Part shown: positions 1 through 6,039 of the stretch, one piece after another
Numbering within the stretch: position 1 is the first letter of the stretch
Layout of the letters: each line of letters begins with the position of its first letter
NCBI GenBank assembly: GCA_903925515.1
Contig: CAIYFP010000562.1
Coordinates: 1-13,097 of the forward strand
Source: an uncultured Verrucomicrobiota bacterium
GTDB taxonomy: Bacteria > Verrucomicrobiota > Verrucomicrobiia > Limisphaerales > UBA9464
DNA length: 13,097 nt
Direction of reading: 5' to 3'
Notes under the pieces: generated by a model
Databases searched by the model: none
Seen by the model: only the letters and a program-made list of their open reading frames with translations
What the model was told of the DNA's origin: nothing
Program-made: the position numbers and the translations under genes

Positions 1-69
1 GTGGGTGATTCCGAGGGCGTCGAGTGCCCTCAATCCCTCGCAGCGCGGCCGTCCCCGGCCGCCACCCCA
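1..69. repeat. Intergenic edge with hairpin and dispersed motif
   Basis: No gene is visible here. GAGGGC at 13-18 and GCCCTC at 26-31 form a short hairpin. A minus-strand copy of the 10-mer GCGAGGGATT sits at 32-41. The same 10-mer recurs on the plus strand at 2355-2364 and 12810-12819, both intergenic, so this is probably the end of a dispersed intergenic repeat. A second short inverted repeat (GCGGCC/GGCCGC) lies at about 44-61. There is no T-tract, so I do not call a terminator. Confidence 0.35.
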
Positions 70-282
70 GGGCAATGGGGTCACATCCGAAGTGTGGGTT
101 CTGCCGCAAAACCCATTCCGGGCCGTTTTCACCCCATCCAAGCACCTTCCACGAAAACCAAAACGCCCCATAAGCAAAAAGGTATCGTTACCGATTTGAA
201 CGCCTCAAAGCGCCGGCGATTCGATTCCAAAAACAGGGGGTTTTGCAGCAGAATCAAAGCTTCGGATGTGACCCCTTTGCCC
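70..282. mobile_element. 213-bp MITE-like element with 45-bp inverted repeats
   Basis: The left end (70-114) and the reverse complement of the right end (238-282) align without gaps over 45 bp, with 39 identities by hand count. Both contain GGGGTCACATCCGAAG, followed by a shared TTCTGC-GCAAAACCC block. The 123-bp core shows no credible gene. The outer 25-30 bp match the ends of the 2930-3245 element, which carries a RAYT (REP-associated tyrosine transposase) relic. The likely reading is a non-autonomous REP/MITE element mobilised in trans by a RAYT (Y1/IS200-like family). I see no convincing target-site duplication, which fits that family. Positions 283-348, between the element and the next gene, show nothing recognisable. 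Confidence 0.75.
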
Positions 283-348
283 TTCGGGTGCCGGTCGTGG
301 TTCGCCAGCCCAATCCCAATTCCAGGGCTTTCACCCGAGGCAAAACAG

Positions 349-726
349 CTACAGCAACCCGCGCTCGTCGATCTCGTCCTCGTCCAGCCCGAGGTAATGG
401 CCGAGCTCGTGCAGGTAGGTCACTCGAACCTCCTTCCGGTAGGTTTCCTCGTCCTCCTCGGCGAAGTCCCAGAGGTTCTCGTAGAACAACAGGATTTGGG
501 GGGGCAGTGGTGCGGCTCCTTCCCATGGCGCGCCGTCGGGCTGTCCCATGAACATCCCCAGCAACCCCACGTCCCAACCCTCCGCCACCAACGCATCTGA
601 TGGCCATGGGTCCAGCACCACCGGCACCGCCCGCGCCCTCTCGCGCAGTCCTTCCGGAAGCGTTGCCACCAATCCCTCCAACTCCTCGCGCGCCATGCGC
701 ACCAAGCGCTTTGCCATTGCATCCAT
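349..726 (-). CDS. Minimal zincin-type metallopeptidase family protein
   Basis: A 125-residue protein carrying a zinc-protease signature near its C-terminus: HELGHYLGLDEDEI at about residues 106-119, an HExxHxxG motif followed by acidic residues. This matches the small minimal-zincin family (PF06262, formerly DUF1025), whose members are about 110-140 residues and mostly uncharacterised. His106, Glu107 and His110 would be the metal ligands and catalytic base. No signal peptide or membrane segment is seen, so it is probably cytosolic. The start is supported by GGAAGG and GAGG just upstream of the ATG; an alternative ATG lies three codons in. It follows the ceramidase-like gene on the same strand after 57 bp, so co-transcription is likely. 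Substrate unknown. Confidence 0.85.
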   Translation of the reverse strand: MDAMAKRLVRMAREELEGLVATLPEGLRERARAVPVVLDPWPSDALVAEGWDVGLLGMFMGQPDGAPWEGAAPLPPQILLFYENLWDFAEEDEETYRKEVRVTYLHELGHYLGLDEDEIDERGLL

Positions 727-783
727 CCTCGAATCCTTCCCCTGCCCTGCTCCTCAAGCCGTCCCGTCGCCCCCCTGCCCGCG

Positions 784-2208
784 TCACCATGCCAGCATCA
801 TGCGGCGGCCCCAGTCCTCGAAGTAATCCCCCGTCGTGGGCCCGTGGAACGACATCACCCTTGGCTCATAGCCGCCGAGGTGATGGTACCTCCCGGGTAT
901 CACGTACCCGACGTAGTCGCCATTGAAGCTGGTGACGGCAAGACGCCGCCCATGCCCGGCCAACTCCTCCCGCATCCGGACCGACAGCTCCCCGCTGAAG
1001 TCGCAGGGCATCGAAACCCAGACCATGTCCCCCACCCGCACGGACTGAACAAACGTCTCGGGGCGCACCGGCACCCAAGGACGCGCCACCCACGGCCGCA
1101 ACCGCAGGCCCTCCGTCACTCGCAAGTGCAACGAGGGCAACAACAGCTTCACCCCAACCGCGCCCAGCTCCACGCGCTCATGAAACGTCATCGACCCCAT
1201 GGTCGCCATCGTTCGTGCCCCCATGCCCTCCCCCAACGCGCGCACCCGCTCCCGCCCGTGGCCTCGTGCGCCCGAGGCCGACTGGCTCCCCACCGCCCCT
1301 GCCATGAACAAGGCCATGCCGCCCGTCGCCTTCTCGACCATCGCGGCCCATGTGCCCGGGTAGTCCCGGTCCATCCGCATGGTGTCCGCCCCGAGCAGCG
1401 TCGCGTGCGCCCCGAACGCGCCGAGCACCGCCATGCTTCCGTCCGGCTTGCGCGCCGCCAGCAACGAGAACACGTCGTCCACCCGTCCGGCGTCCCCGAC
1501 CAAGCGGTTGCGAACCCATTCAGGCGCGCCAAAGGAGCCCGTGCCGACGCTGGCTGCCGACAGCTTTCCCACGGCGCCCCGGGCGGCCTCCACGATGCAG
1601 CGGCGCATCCAGCTCCTGACCCCCGGGTTGAACGGGCCCGCGAACTGCTCCGCCACGAATCCGTCGCCCCAGCCGCCAAGGCTCGAGTGCGTATGCGTGG
1701 CCCCGAGATAGACCTCCTCGCGTCGCAGCCCCGGGTTCCCGGCAAGGTCGCGGCACGCCGCGTCCGCCACCTCCCATGGGACGATCAACGCATCCAGCGC
1801 CACGAAGACCACCCGGCGGTCGCCGACCTGCAGCGCCAACGCCTTCGCCCAGACATCCTCCCCGCCCTGCTCCATCGGCCTCCCCTTCCTTGCTCCGTAG
1901 CCCGCCAGCGGCACGGCCCGGAACCGTCCGCGTTCCGCGTCGTCCTCCCCGGACAGGGTTGGTGTCATCCTCACGCGTTCCCAGCCCGCCTTGACCGCCC
2001 CGTTCGTCGCGATCACGCCACCCCGCGCGCCCTCCCACCGACGCAGCGTCTCCTGATGGTAACGTGCCGACAGGAAAGGCGTGCGGTCCAAGGGCTGGAG
2101 ACACGCAAGGCCGACGAAGGCAACCACGGCCAGCAACCCCAACAAAAACCTCCGCAGCCTGCGCAACACCCTTTGCACGGGCGAAGACTGGACATCACAC
2201 CACGGCAT
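784..2208 (-). CDS. Neutral/alkaline ceramidase-like membrane-anchored protein
   Basis: About 474 residues. A basic stretch (RVLRRLRRF) is followed by a hydrophobic segment at about 23-36, which reads as a signal anchor placing the protein outside the cytoplasmic membrane. The body fits the neutral/alkaline non-lysosomal ceramidase N-terminal fold (PF04734): a GYGxR motif near 103, ATHTHS at 170-175 (probable zinc ligands), HATLLG at 268-273 and MDRDYPG at 279-285. Where many relatives read GAAGDVNP this one has GAVGSQSA. It lacks the C-terminal domain of true ceramidases. Bacterial members of this length are rarely characterised, so hydrolysis of ceramide or another amide is inference. The reading frame extends upstream to 2439, but that stretch is repeat-derived. 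I chose the ATG at 2208 because it directly precedes the basic and hydrophobic N-terminus. The Shine-Dalgarno is weak (GGGA next to the ATG). Confidence 0.8.
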   Translation of the reverse strand: MPWCDVQSSPVQRVLRRLRRFLLGLLAVVAFVGLACLQPLDRTPFLSARYHQETLRRWEGARGGVIATNGAVKAGWERVRMTPTLSGEDDAERGRFRAVPLAGYGARKGRPMEQGGEDVWAKALALQVGDRRVVFVALDALIVPWEVADAACRDLAGNPGLRREEVYLGATHTHSSLGGWGDGFVAEQFAGPFNPGVRSWMRRCIVEAARGAVGKLSAASVGTGSFGAPEWVRNRLVGDAGRVDDVFSLLAARKPDGSMAVLGAFGAHATLLGADTMRMDRDYPGTWAAMVEKATGGMALFMAGAVGSQSASGARGHGRERVRALGEGMGARTMATMGSMTFHERVELGAVGVKLLLPSLHLRVTEGLRLRPWVARPWVPVRPETFVQSVRVGDMVWVSMPCDFSGELSVRMREELAGHGRRLAVTSFNGDYVGYVIPGRYHHLGGYEPRVMSFHGPTTGDYFEDWGRRMMLAW

Positions 2209-2232
2209 TCCCAGCCCCGAACACGGCCGCTG

Positions 2233-2290
2233 AACCCCGCGCAGGAAGCTTTTCAGGGCCCGGTTCGCGCCTCGCGCGACGCGGGGGGAC
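2233..2290 (-). repeat. Dispersed intergenic repeat, copy 1
   Basis: Read on the minus strand, about 48 bp align with the plus strand around 12885-12932, with roughly 77% identity by hand count. The shared core is GAACCGGGC-CT-AAAA followed by CTGCGCG or TTGCGCG. Both copies are intergenic and each lies near a GCGAGGGATT motif. No coding function is evident. Confidence 0.5.
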
Positions 2291-2431
2291 GGCTGGCAAG
2301 GCGAGGCATCCTTGAGTCCTTGCGCCGTGCCTCGCAAATGGCTGGTGTTTCGCCGCGAGGGATTCTCGTGTCCAACGAGGCGGGAACGAGCCACGGCGTG
2401 GGACGCAAAACGGTCCGCAGCCCTTCGGGTT

Positions 2432-2447
2432 CCACCCAATGGGGTGG
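2432..2447. repeat. Short hairpin CCACCC/GGGTGG
   Basis: CCACCC at 2432-2437 and GGGTGG at 2442-2447 form a 6-bp stem with a 4-nt loop, 8 bp from the next hairpin. There is no T-tract on either side. Confidence 0.35.
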
Positions 2448-2455
2448 CTCATGAA

Positions 2456-2475
2456 AACCCCGGGGCTTCGGGGTT
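2456..2475 (-). terminator. Possible weak intrinsic terminator
   Basis: AACCCCG (2456-2462) and CGGGGTT (2469-2475) form a 7-bp GC-rich stem with a 6-nt loop. On the minus strand the stem runs into TTTT, a minimal T-tract. If functional it would end minus-strand transcription coming through the CoA-transferase 3' fragment. It may be the original terminator of that gene, left behind when the cassette arrived. The T-tract is too short for a firm call. Confidence 0.3.
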
Positions 2476-2623
2476 CGTCCGTCCCACACCCCTGCGGACA
2501 TGCTGCGTCGTCACGCCCCGGACCATGGCCTCCCTGGGGCAATCCAACGCCCGCGATGGATGAGACACGATCCGAGTGTGGACAAAAACAGGGTCAGGCC
2601 GGGATGCATGCAGACAGGCACCG

Positions 2624-2640
2624 GGGGCTCCGTTGGCCCC
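2624..2640. repeat. Hairpin beside the CoA-transferase fragment stop
   Basis: GGGGC (2624-2628) and GCCCC (2636-2640) make a 5-bp stem with a 7-nt loop, starting 5 bp beyond the stop codon of the fragment at 2646. It could be part of a 3' end structure for the former gene. There is no T-tract. Confidence 0.3.
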
Positions 2641-2642
2641 AC

Positions 2643-2920
2643 GCCTCACAGGAACCACGCCGGCACCATTCGGGCATCCCGGGCGCCCCGGGCCAACTCC
2701 TCCCTGAACCGGGGATGCGCCACCGAGATCAACGCCCGTGCACGTTCCGGCACCGACTTTCCCTTCAGGTTCACCACCCCCCATTCCGTCGCCACATATA
2801 TCACGTCCGTGCGGGGTGTTGTCACGATGGTGCCGGGCTCAAGCCCCACCACGACTCGGCTCGCCACCACGCCATCCCGGCGCGTGCGCGTCGAGGGGAG
2901 GCACAGGAACGACTTGCCAG
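2643..2920 (-). pseudogene. 3'-end fragment of CoA-transferase gene (direct repeat, copy 1)
   Basis: This stretch aligns without gaps to 6040-6317, the 3' end of the intact CoA-transferase gene, with 17 mismatches in 278 bp by hand count (about 94% identity). The coding part ends with the stop at 2646 and keeps frame to 2920, covering roughly the last 92 codons. These include the TEWGVVNLKGKS motif and an identical C-terminus. There is no upstream gene body: homology stops at 2920, ten bases before the RAYT element. Many differences are silent or conservative, which looks more like a diverged allele than old decay. It is too short to be a working CoA transferase. It most likely marks the far end of an insertion that also brought the restriction-modification genes. 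Confidence 0.85.
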
Positions 2921-3012
2921 GGGGTCATAGGGCAATGGGGTCACTTCCGAAGTATTGACAATCCCCGGCGGGGCGGGACGGTGACCCCAGAGCTCGACCC
3001 CTCCGTGTCCGG

Positions 3013-3135
3013 GTGCCCGACGGCTGGTATCATGTCGTCAACCGGGGCAATCGCCGCGAGCGCATCTTCCGCACGGACGAAGATCGCCGCCGGTCCCTCG
3101 GCTGCCTTTCCGAGCTCCCCGAACGCTTCGCGGTG
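3013..3135 (+). pseudogene. RAYT transposase N-terminal remnant
   Basis: About 41 codons encode the hallmark N-terminus of REP-associated Y1 transposases: PDGWYHVVNRGNRRERIF, then a TDEDRRR-LG-LSELPERF stretch. The upstream codons read R-V-R-V, also typical. In intact relatives (about 200-300 residues) the HxH metal motif and catalytic tyrosine follow downstream. Here the sequence drifts out of homology after the ELPERFAV segment and stops within about 75 bp, so the catalytic parts are missing. The original start codon is not evident; GTG at 3013 is internal to the expected N-terminus. Confidence 0.75.
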
Positions 3136-3174
3136 CGAGGGGATCAAGCGGATCGACGCGCGGCGCCCCCGCGA

Positions 3175-3235
3175 TCCGGCATGCAACCGGTGCATTCGCC
3201 GGCTCCGTGACCAAATATCAAAGCTTCGGATGTGA
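3175..3235 (+). pseudogene. Possible RAYT C-terminal remnant
   Basis: In a different frame from the N-terminal piece, the sequence reads CNRCIRRLRDQISKLRM and stops at TGA 3233-3235. A basic segment ending in a short S-K/N-x-x-M tail is the usual end of RAYT proteins, from memory. The stop codon lies inside the right inverted repeat. The two pieces together suggest one internal deletion with loss of frame. The match is short, so this part is tentative. Confidence 0.4.
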
Positions 3236-3245
3236 CCCCTTTGCC

Positions 3246-3352
3246 TTCTCCGCCCCCTCCCCCGCGCGTTCCCAAAAACCCGGGCCGGATACCCCGCGGG
3301 GATTTCCCCGGACGACGGAACATGGGCCCGAACGCAAACGAAGCCTCACCGG
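3246..3352. other. Spacer between RAYT relic and methyltransferase
   Basis: 107 bp without a gene. It holds the palindrome CCCCGCGGGG near 3288-3297 and other G/C-rich symmetry that could act as a 3' structure for the methyltransferase transcript. There is no T-tract on the minus strand, so I do not call a terminator. Confidence 0.3.
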
Positions 3353-4645
3353 TCATTCACCGGCCGGTGTGGAGGCGGATTCAAGAAGGCGCAATTGAGG
3401 ACCAGAACACGCCGGCTCGACGGGCTGTCCACGAAGTCTGGCAGCCATGACACTCGCGATGGCCTTGATGACCGGGACCACCACGCTATTGCCAAATTGC
3501 TTGTAGGCCTGGGTGTCGCTCACGGGGATCCGGAATCCATTCGGGAAGCCCATCAGTCGGGCGCACTCCCTTGGCGTTAGGCGTCGCGGGTTCCTCCCGC
3601 GTTGCCCAATCAGAATCTCGCTCCCGTCCTTGTGGTACCTCGCGGAGAGGGTTCGGGCGATTTGCGATGGGGCGAACACGCTGCAACCAAACCCATGGCC
3701 AAGCGCACGATGCTTCTCGGCATAAGACTGGAGGTAGTTCCAGAGATGGTCGCTGAGGGTGTACTTCTCCGAGACATGCGTTTGGTGCCGCCGCACCTCC
3801 GTGTAAGGCGACTCGGCGGTCTCTCCAGTCGAGTGGAGAATGGACGCAAGGGACGGCCAATGCTGCCTTGGCGGCAAGGCCACGGCCTCCCAGTCAAAGC
3901 CGCAGTCCTCCCGGAATCCGGCAATGAAGATACGCTCCCGATGCTGGGGCACGAACGCCGCCGCATCGATGACGCGCGGTCCCGGAACCCGATAGCCAAG
4001 GTCTCGCCGAAGCGTCTGCATGATCACCTCAAATGTCTTTCCGCTGTCATGGCTCCTCAGGTTCTTCACGTTCTCGAGCAGAAACGCCCTCGGCCGCTTC
4101 ACGTCGAGGATTCGCTTGATGTCGAAGAACAGCGTCCCTTGCGTGGGATCATCAAATCCATGTGCACGGCCTAGCGAATTTTTCTTGCTCACGCCGGCAA
4201 GCGAAAAGGGTTGGCAGGGAAAGCCAGCGACCAACACGTCATGGTCGGGGATGGCCGCGGCATCAATGCTCGTGATGTCGCCGGCAATCTCGTGGGAATC
4301 CACATGGTTGGCCCGGTAGGTCTGGCAGGCATACTTGTTCCACTCCGAGGTGAACACGCAGCGCCCACCTGCTGCCTCGAAGCCAAGCCGCGTTCCCCCA
4401 ATGCCCGCGAAAAGATCGACGAACGTAAAGCCCGCGGGCGATGCATGCACGGCCGGCCCGGCGCGATATCCATGCAACAACTCCGTGAGGGCGGCGGCCG
4501 ACATGGTTGGGATCAAGACCTCGCCCTTCTCCCATCGCCGCACGGTTCGTATGTCCTTGCCAAGATGCTGGGCGATTGCGTCTTGCGAGTAAATCGCCCT
4601 AGCTTTCTTGAATAGATCTCCGGGAGAGGGATTCATTGCGGGCAT
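3353..4645 (-). CDS. DNA cytosine-5 methyltransferase, Dcm/M.EcoRII-like (type II R-M)
   Basis: About 430 residues. It transfers a methyl group from S-adenosylmethionine to C5 of cytosine and so protects host DNA from the neighbouring nuclease. Residues 16-43 form a helix-turn-helix (SQDAIAQHLGKDIRTVRRW). The catalytic motifs follow in order: I, VDLFAGIGG (76-84); IV, GFPCQPFS with nucleophile Cys144; VI, ENV (191-193); VIII, QHRER (234-238); a target-recognition region at about 293-348; and X, GNSV (385-388). The recognition region, with TLSARYHKDGSEILI and then RRLTPRECARLMGF, closely resembles that of Dcm and M.EcoRII as I recall them, which points to CCWGG. Relatives such as M.SsoII use the N-terminal HTH to repress their own gene, and the same is likely here. 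The start at 4645 (alternative ATG at 4636) precedes the HTH. The frame extends to 4936, but that part overlaps the divergent nuclease and is not protein-like. By eye the gene is less GC-rich than its neighbours, fitting acquisition. No Vsr repair gene accompanies it in the window. Confidence 0.93.
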   Translation of the reverse strand: MPAMNPSPGDLFKKARAIYSQDAIAQHLGKDIRTVRRWEKGEVLIPTMSAAALTELLHGYRAGPAVHASPAGFTFVDLFAGIGGTRLGFEAAGGRCVFTSEWNKYACQTYRANHVDSHEIAGDITSIDAAAIPDHDVLVAGFPCQPFSLAGVSKKNSLGRAHGFDDPTQGTLFFDIKRILDVKRPRAFLLENVKNLRSHDSGKTFEVIMQTLRRDLGYRVPGPRVIDAAAFVPQHRERIFIAGFREDCGFDWEAVALPPRQHWPSLASILHSTGETAESPYTEVRRHQTHVSEKYTLSDHLWNYLQSYAEKHRALGHGFGCSVFAPSQIARTLSARYHKDGSEILIGQRGRNPRRLTPRECARLMGFPNGFRIPVSDTQAYKQFGNSVVVPVIKAIASVMAARLRGQPVEPACSGPQLRLLESASTPAGE

Positions 4646-4666
4646 TTTGCCCGGTCTTTCTCCCGG
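4620..4666. promoter_or_regulatory. Candidate autoregulatory operator of the R-M genes
   Basis: A palindrome CGGGCA-TTT-TGCCCG (4639-4653) covers the methyltransferase start codon (minus strand, 4643-4645). It is enclosed by a second inverted repeat, CCGGGAGA (4620-4627) and TCTCCCGG (4659-4666), whose centre is offset by 3 bp. The core GGGCA-TTT-TGCCC has the same 5-3-5 layout as the GGACA-AAT-TGTCC operator I recall for M.SsoII. That protein represses its own divergent gene through an N-terminal HTH like the one here. The starts of the two divergent genes are only about 41 bp apart. Binding here would plausibly block the methyltransferase promoter or start and affect nuclease expression. 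The function is inferred. Confidence 0.5.
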
Positions 4667-4686
4667 GGCAATCGTCAAAACTGCCG

Positions 4687-6012
4687 ATGGCCGCCAACAT
4701 GAACCCCGAAATACTCCTCGCCCTCGCCAAGGATCATGGCTGCACTCGTCTCCTCGCGAAGCGCATGGCGCCCAACGACAACTCCAAGAACCAGATCTAC
4801 CTCGGCGGCGACTTCTCGGCCCTAAACCTGATCCCGTTCGGCCCCATGACCACCGACGCGTCGGCGCGCGGAGGGGGCAGACGCGACCGGATGAAGGCAT
4901 CTGTGAACCTGTTCTGGCTTCTTCCAAATGGAGCAACCGAGCCAGCCCCGGCAGCCAACCTCATTCTCTACCCCAAATATCCCGAGGTCCGCTTGTCGGG
5001 CATCCTAAAGGGCGTCAAACATCCGCATCCCGCGGCCGTCGTGGCCAATCGCGACCATGGCCGATGGCTCTTTCTCGCGATCAGCAACACGGGGGCCGTC
5101 TATGCCCATGCCGCACGCGGTGACAGCAATGCCGCCCTGTGGGCCGAACGCCTCGCGACGCAATCACCATGCTCCGGCGTGTTCATGGACCTTACTGACC
5201 GGCTTCGGGGCAACGAGCCAGACATCCGACAAAGGCTCCGGTCCATCGCCGCCAAGGGGTGGATTGAGTCCAAGAGGCTCGCTGCCGACGGAACCATGCG
5301 CCCATGCCAAGCCGAGAACTGCGGGGGCTACACCTTGGAGGCCGAGCTAGGGATTCGCCCGAACGGGAGGTCCGAACCGGACTTCTCCGGATGGGAGGTC
5401 AAGCAGTTCGCCGTCTCCAACCTCGCCGCGCCCACAGGTGGTCCCGTCACGATGTTTACGCCGGAACCCGACGGCGGGCTATATCGCGAGCGCGGCGTCA
5501 CCGAGTTCCTCAACACCTACGGCCATCCCAATACCAAGGGCATCGCAGGCAGAATCGACTTCGGCGGAATTCATCGCGTCGGGCTCGTCCATCCCTCCAC
5601 AGGCCTCGCGCTGTCCCTGCATGGTTGGGACGCCGCGCGGGGACGCATCGACGACGCCGACGGTGGCATTCACCTAACCGGGGCCGACGGCACGATCGCG
5701 GCGGCATGGAGCTTTCGTTCCCTGATGGAGCATTGGAAACGCAAGCACGCCCATGCCGTCTATGTCCCCTCGCTGCAACGCATCGAGCCCCGGGCCTACC
5801 GCTACGGCTCGCGGGTGCTGGCTGGGACGGGCGCAGACTTCGGCAGGGTCCTTGCCGCCTTGTGCTCCGGCCGCGTGTACTACGACCCGGCGGTCAAGCT
5901 TGAGCAGGCCGGCCCCAACACGAGGACCAAGCGCCGCAGCCAGTTCCGGGTCCATTTCCGGGACATTCCCATGCTGTACGCCATGACCGAGTGGTGGGAC
6001 CTCCACGCATGA
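4687..6012 (+). CDS. MvaI/BcnI-family type II restriction endonuclease with N-terminal extension
   Basis: About 441 residues. It cuts DNA at a short site protected by the divergent methyltransferase. The catalytic core matches MvaI/BcnI (PF15515): TLEAELGIRPNGRSEPD then FSGWEVKQ. Glu218, Asp232, Glu237 and Lys239 have the spacing of MvaI Glu36, Asp50, Glu55 and Lys57 (my recollection). MvaI cuts CCWGG and BcnI cuts CCSGG; with a Dcm-like partner, CCWGG is the best guess. MvaI and BcnI are about 240 residues and act as monomers. Here some 200 extra residues precede the core, containing AKRMAPNDNSKNQIYLGGDF, which loosely recalls the N-terminal effector-binding domain of EcoRII. I chose ATG 4687 (alternative 4699), since the upstream codons overlap the operator and the methyltransferase start. 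The Shine-Dalgarno is poor. The stop lies 30 bp from that of the convergent CoA-transferase gene, with no terminator visible between them. The gene looks intact. Confidence 0.9.
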   Translation: MAANMNPEILLALAKDHGCTRLLAKRMAPNDNSKNQIYLGGDFSALNLIPFGPMTTDASARGGGRRDRMKASVNLFWLLPNGATEPAPAANLILYPKYPEVRLSGILKGVKHPHPAAVVANRDHGRWLFLAISNTGAVYAHAARGDSNAALWAERLATQSPCSGVFMDLTDRLRGNEPDIRQRLRSIAAKGWIESKRLAADGTMRPCQAENCGGYTLEAELGIRPNGRSEPDFSGWEVKQFAVSNLAAPTGGPVTMFTPEPDGGLYRERGVTEFLNTYGHPNTKGIAGRIDFGGIHRVGLVHPSTGLALSLHGWDAARGRIDDADGGIHLTGADGTIAAAWSFRSLMEHWKRKHAHAVYVPSLQRIEPRAYRYGSRVLAGTGADFGRVLAALCSGRVYYDPAVKLEQAGPNTRTKRRSQFRVHFRDIPMLYAMTEWWDLHA

Positions 6013-6039
6013 TTCCCCAATCGACCGCCCGCGCCCGAA

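Larger units (their letters stand above)
2209..2642. other. 434-bp intergenic region with repeats and hairpins
   Basis: No gene is supported. The stretch separates the ceramidase-like gene from the CoA-transferase fragment. It holds a dispersed repeat (2233-2290), a plus-strand copy of GCGAGGGATT at 2355-2364, and hairpins at 2432-2447, 2456-2475 and 2624-2640. Open frames run through it on both strands, but they are rich in Arg, Pro and Gly and resemble no family I know. A promoter for the ceramidase-like gene should lie here, but I could not identify one by eye. Confidence 0.55.
2930..3245. mobile_element. Decayed RAYT element with inverted-repeat ends
   Basis: The left end at 2930 (GGGCAATGGGGTCAC, then TCCGAAGT) and the reverse complement of the right end at 3245 match at about 25 of 30 positions. 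Both match the ends of the 70-282 element. Inside are remnants of a REP-associated tyrosine transposase gene on the plus strand (3013-3135 and about 3175-3235). The element appears internally deleted and no longer autonomous. No target-site duplication is seen. Its left end lies ten bases from the broken end of the CoA-transferase fragment, so it may have taken part in forming that junction. Confidence 0.75.

Noticed and set aside
1..600. Open plus-strand frame of 199 codons at the left edge
   Set aside because: It runs through the 70-282 element and then antisense over the metallopeptidase gene. It has no domain and biased Pro/Arg composition.
2209..2439. N-terminal extension of the ceramidase-like protein to 2439
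   Set aside because: The extra codons lie in the dispersed repeat region and precede a normal basic-hydrophobic N-terminus at 2208.
844..2454. Long plus-strand frame (536 codons) opposite the ceramidase-like gene
   Set aside because: Antisense shadow of a GC-rich gene; the minus strand carries the recognisable ceramidase motifs.
2646..2870. A functional small 74-residue protein from the CoA-transferase fragment
   Set aside because: It has only the C-terminal part of the fold and no start signal; it is better read as a displaced gene end.
4608..4636. A sigma-70 promoter (TTGAAT with ATTCAT after 17 bp) for the nuclease
   Set aside because: The -10 match is poor and such pairs occur by chance; not strong enough to annotate.
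4646..4936. N-terminal extension of the methyltransferase to 4936
   Set aside because: It overlaps the 5' part of the nuclease gene antisense, has Arg/Ser/Trp-rich composition, and lies upstream of a natural HTH start at 4645.
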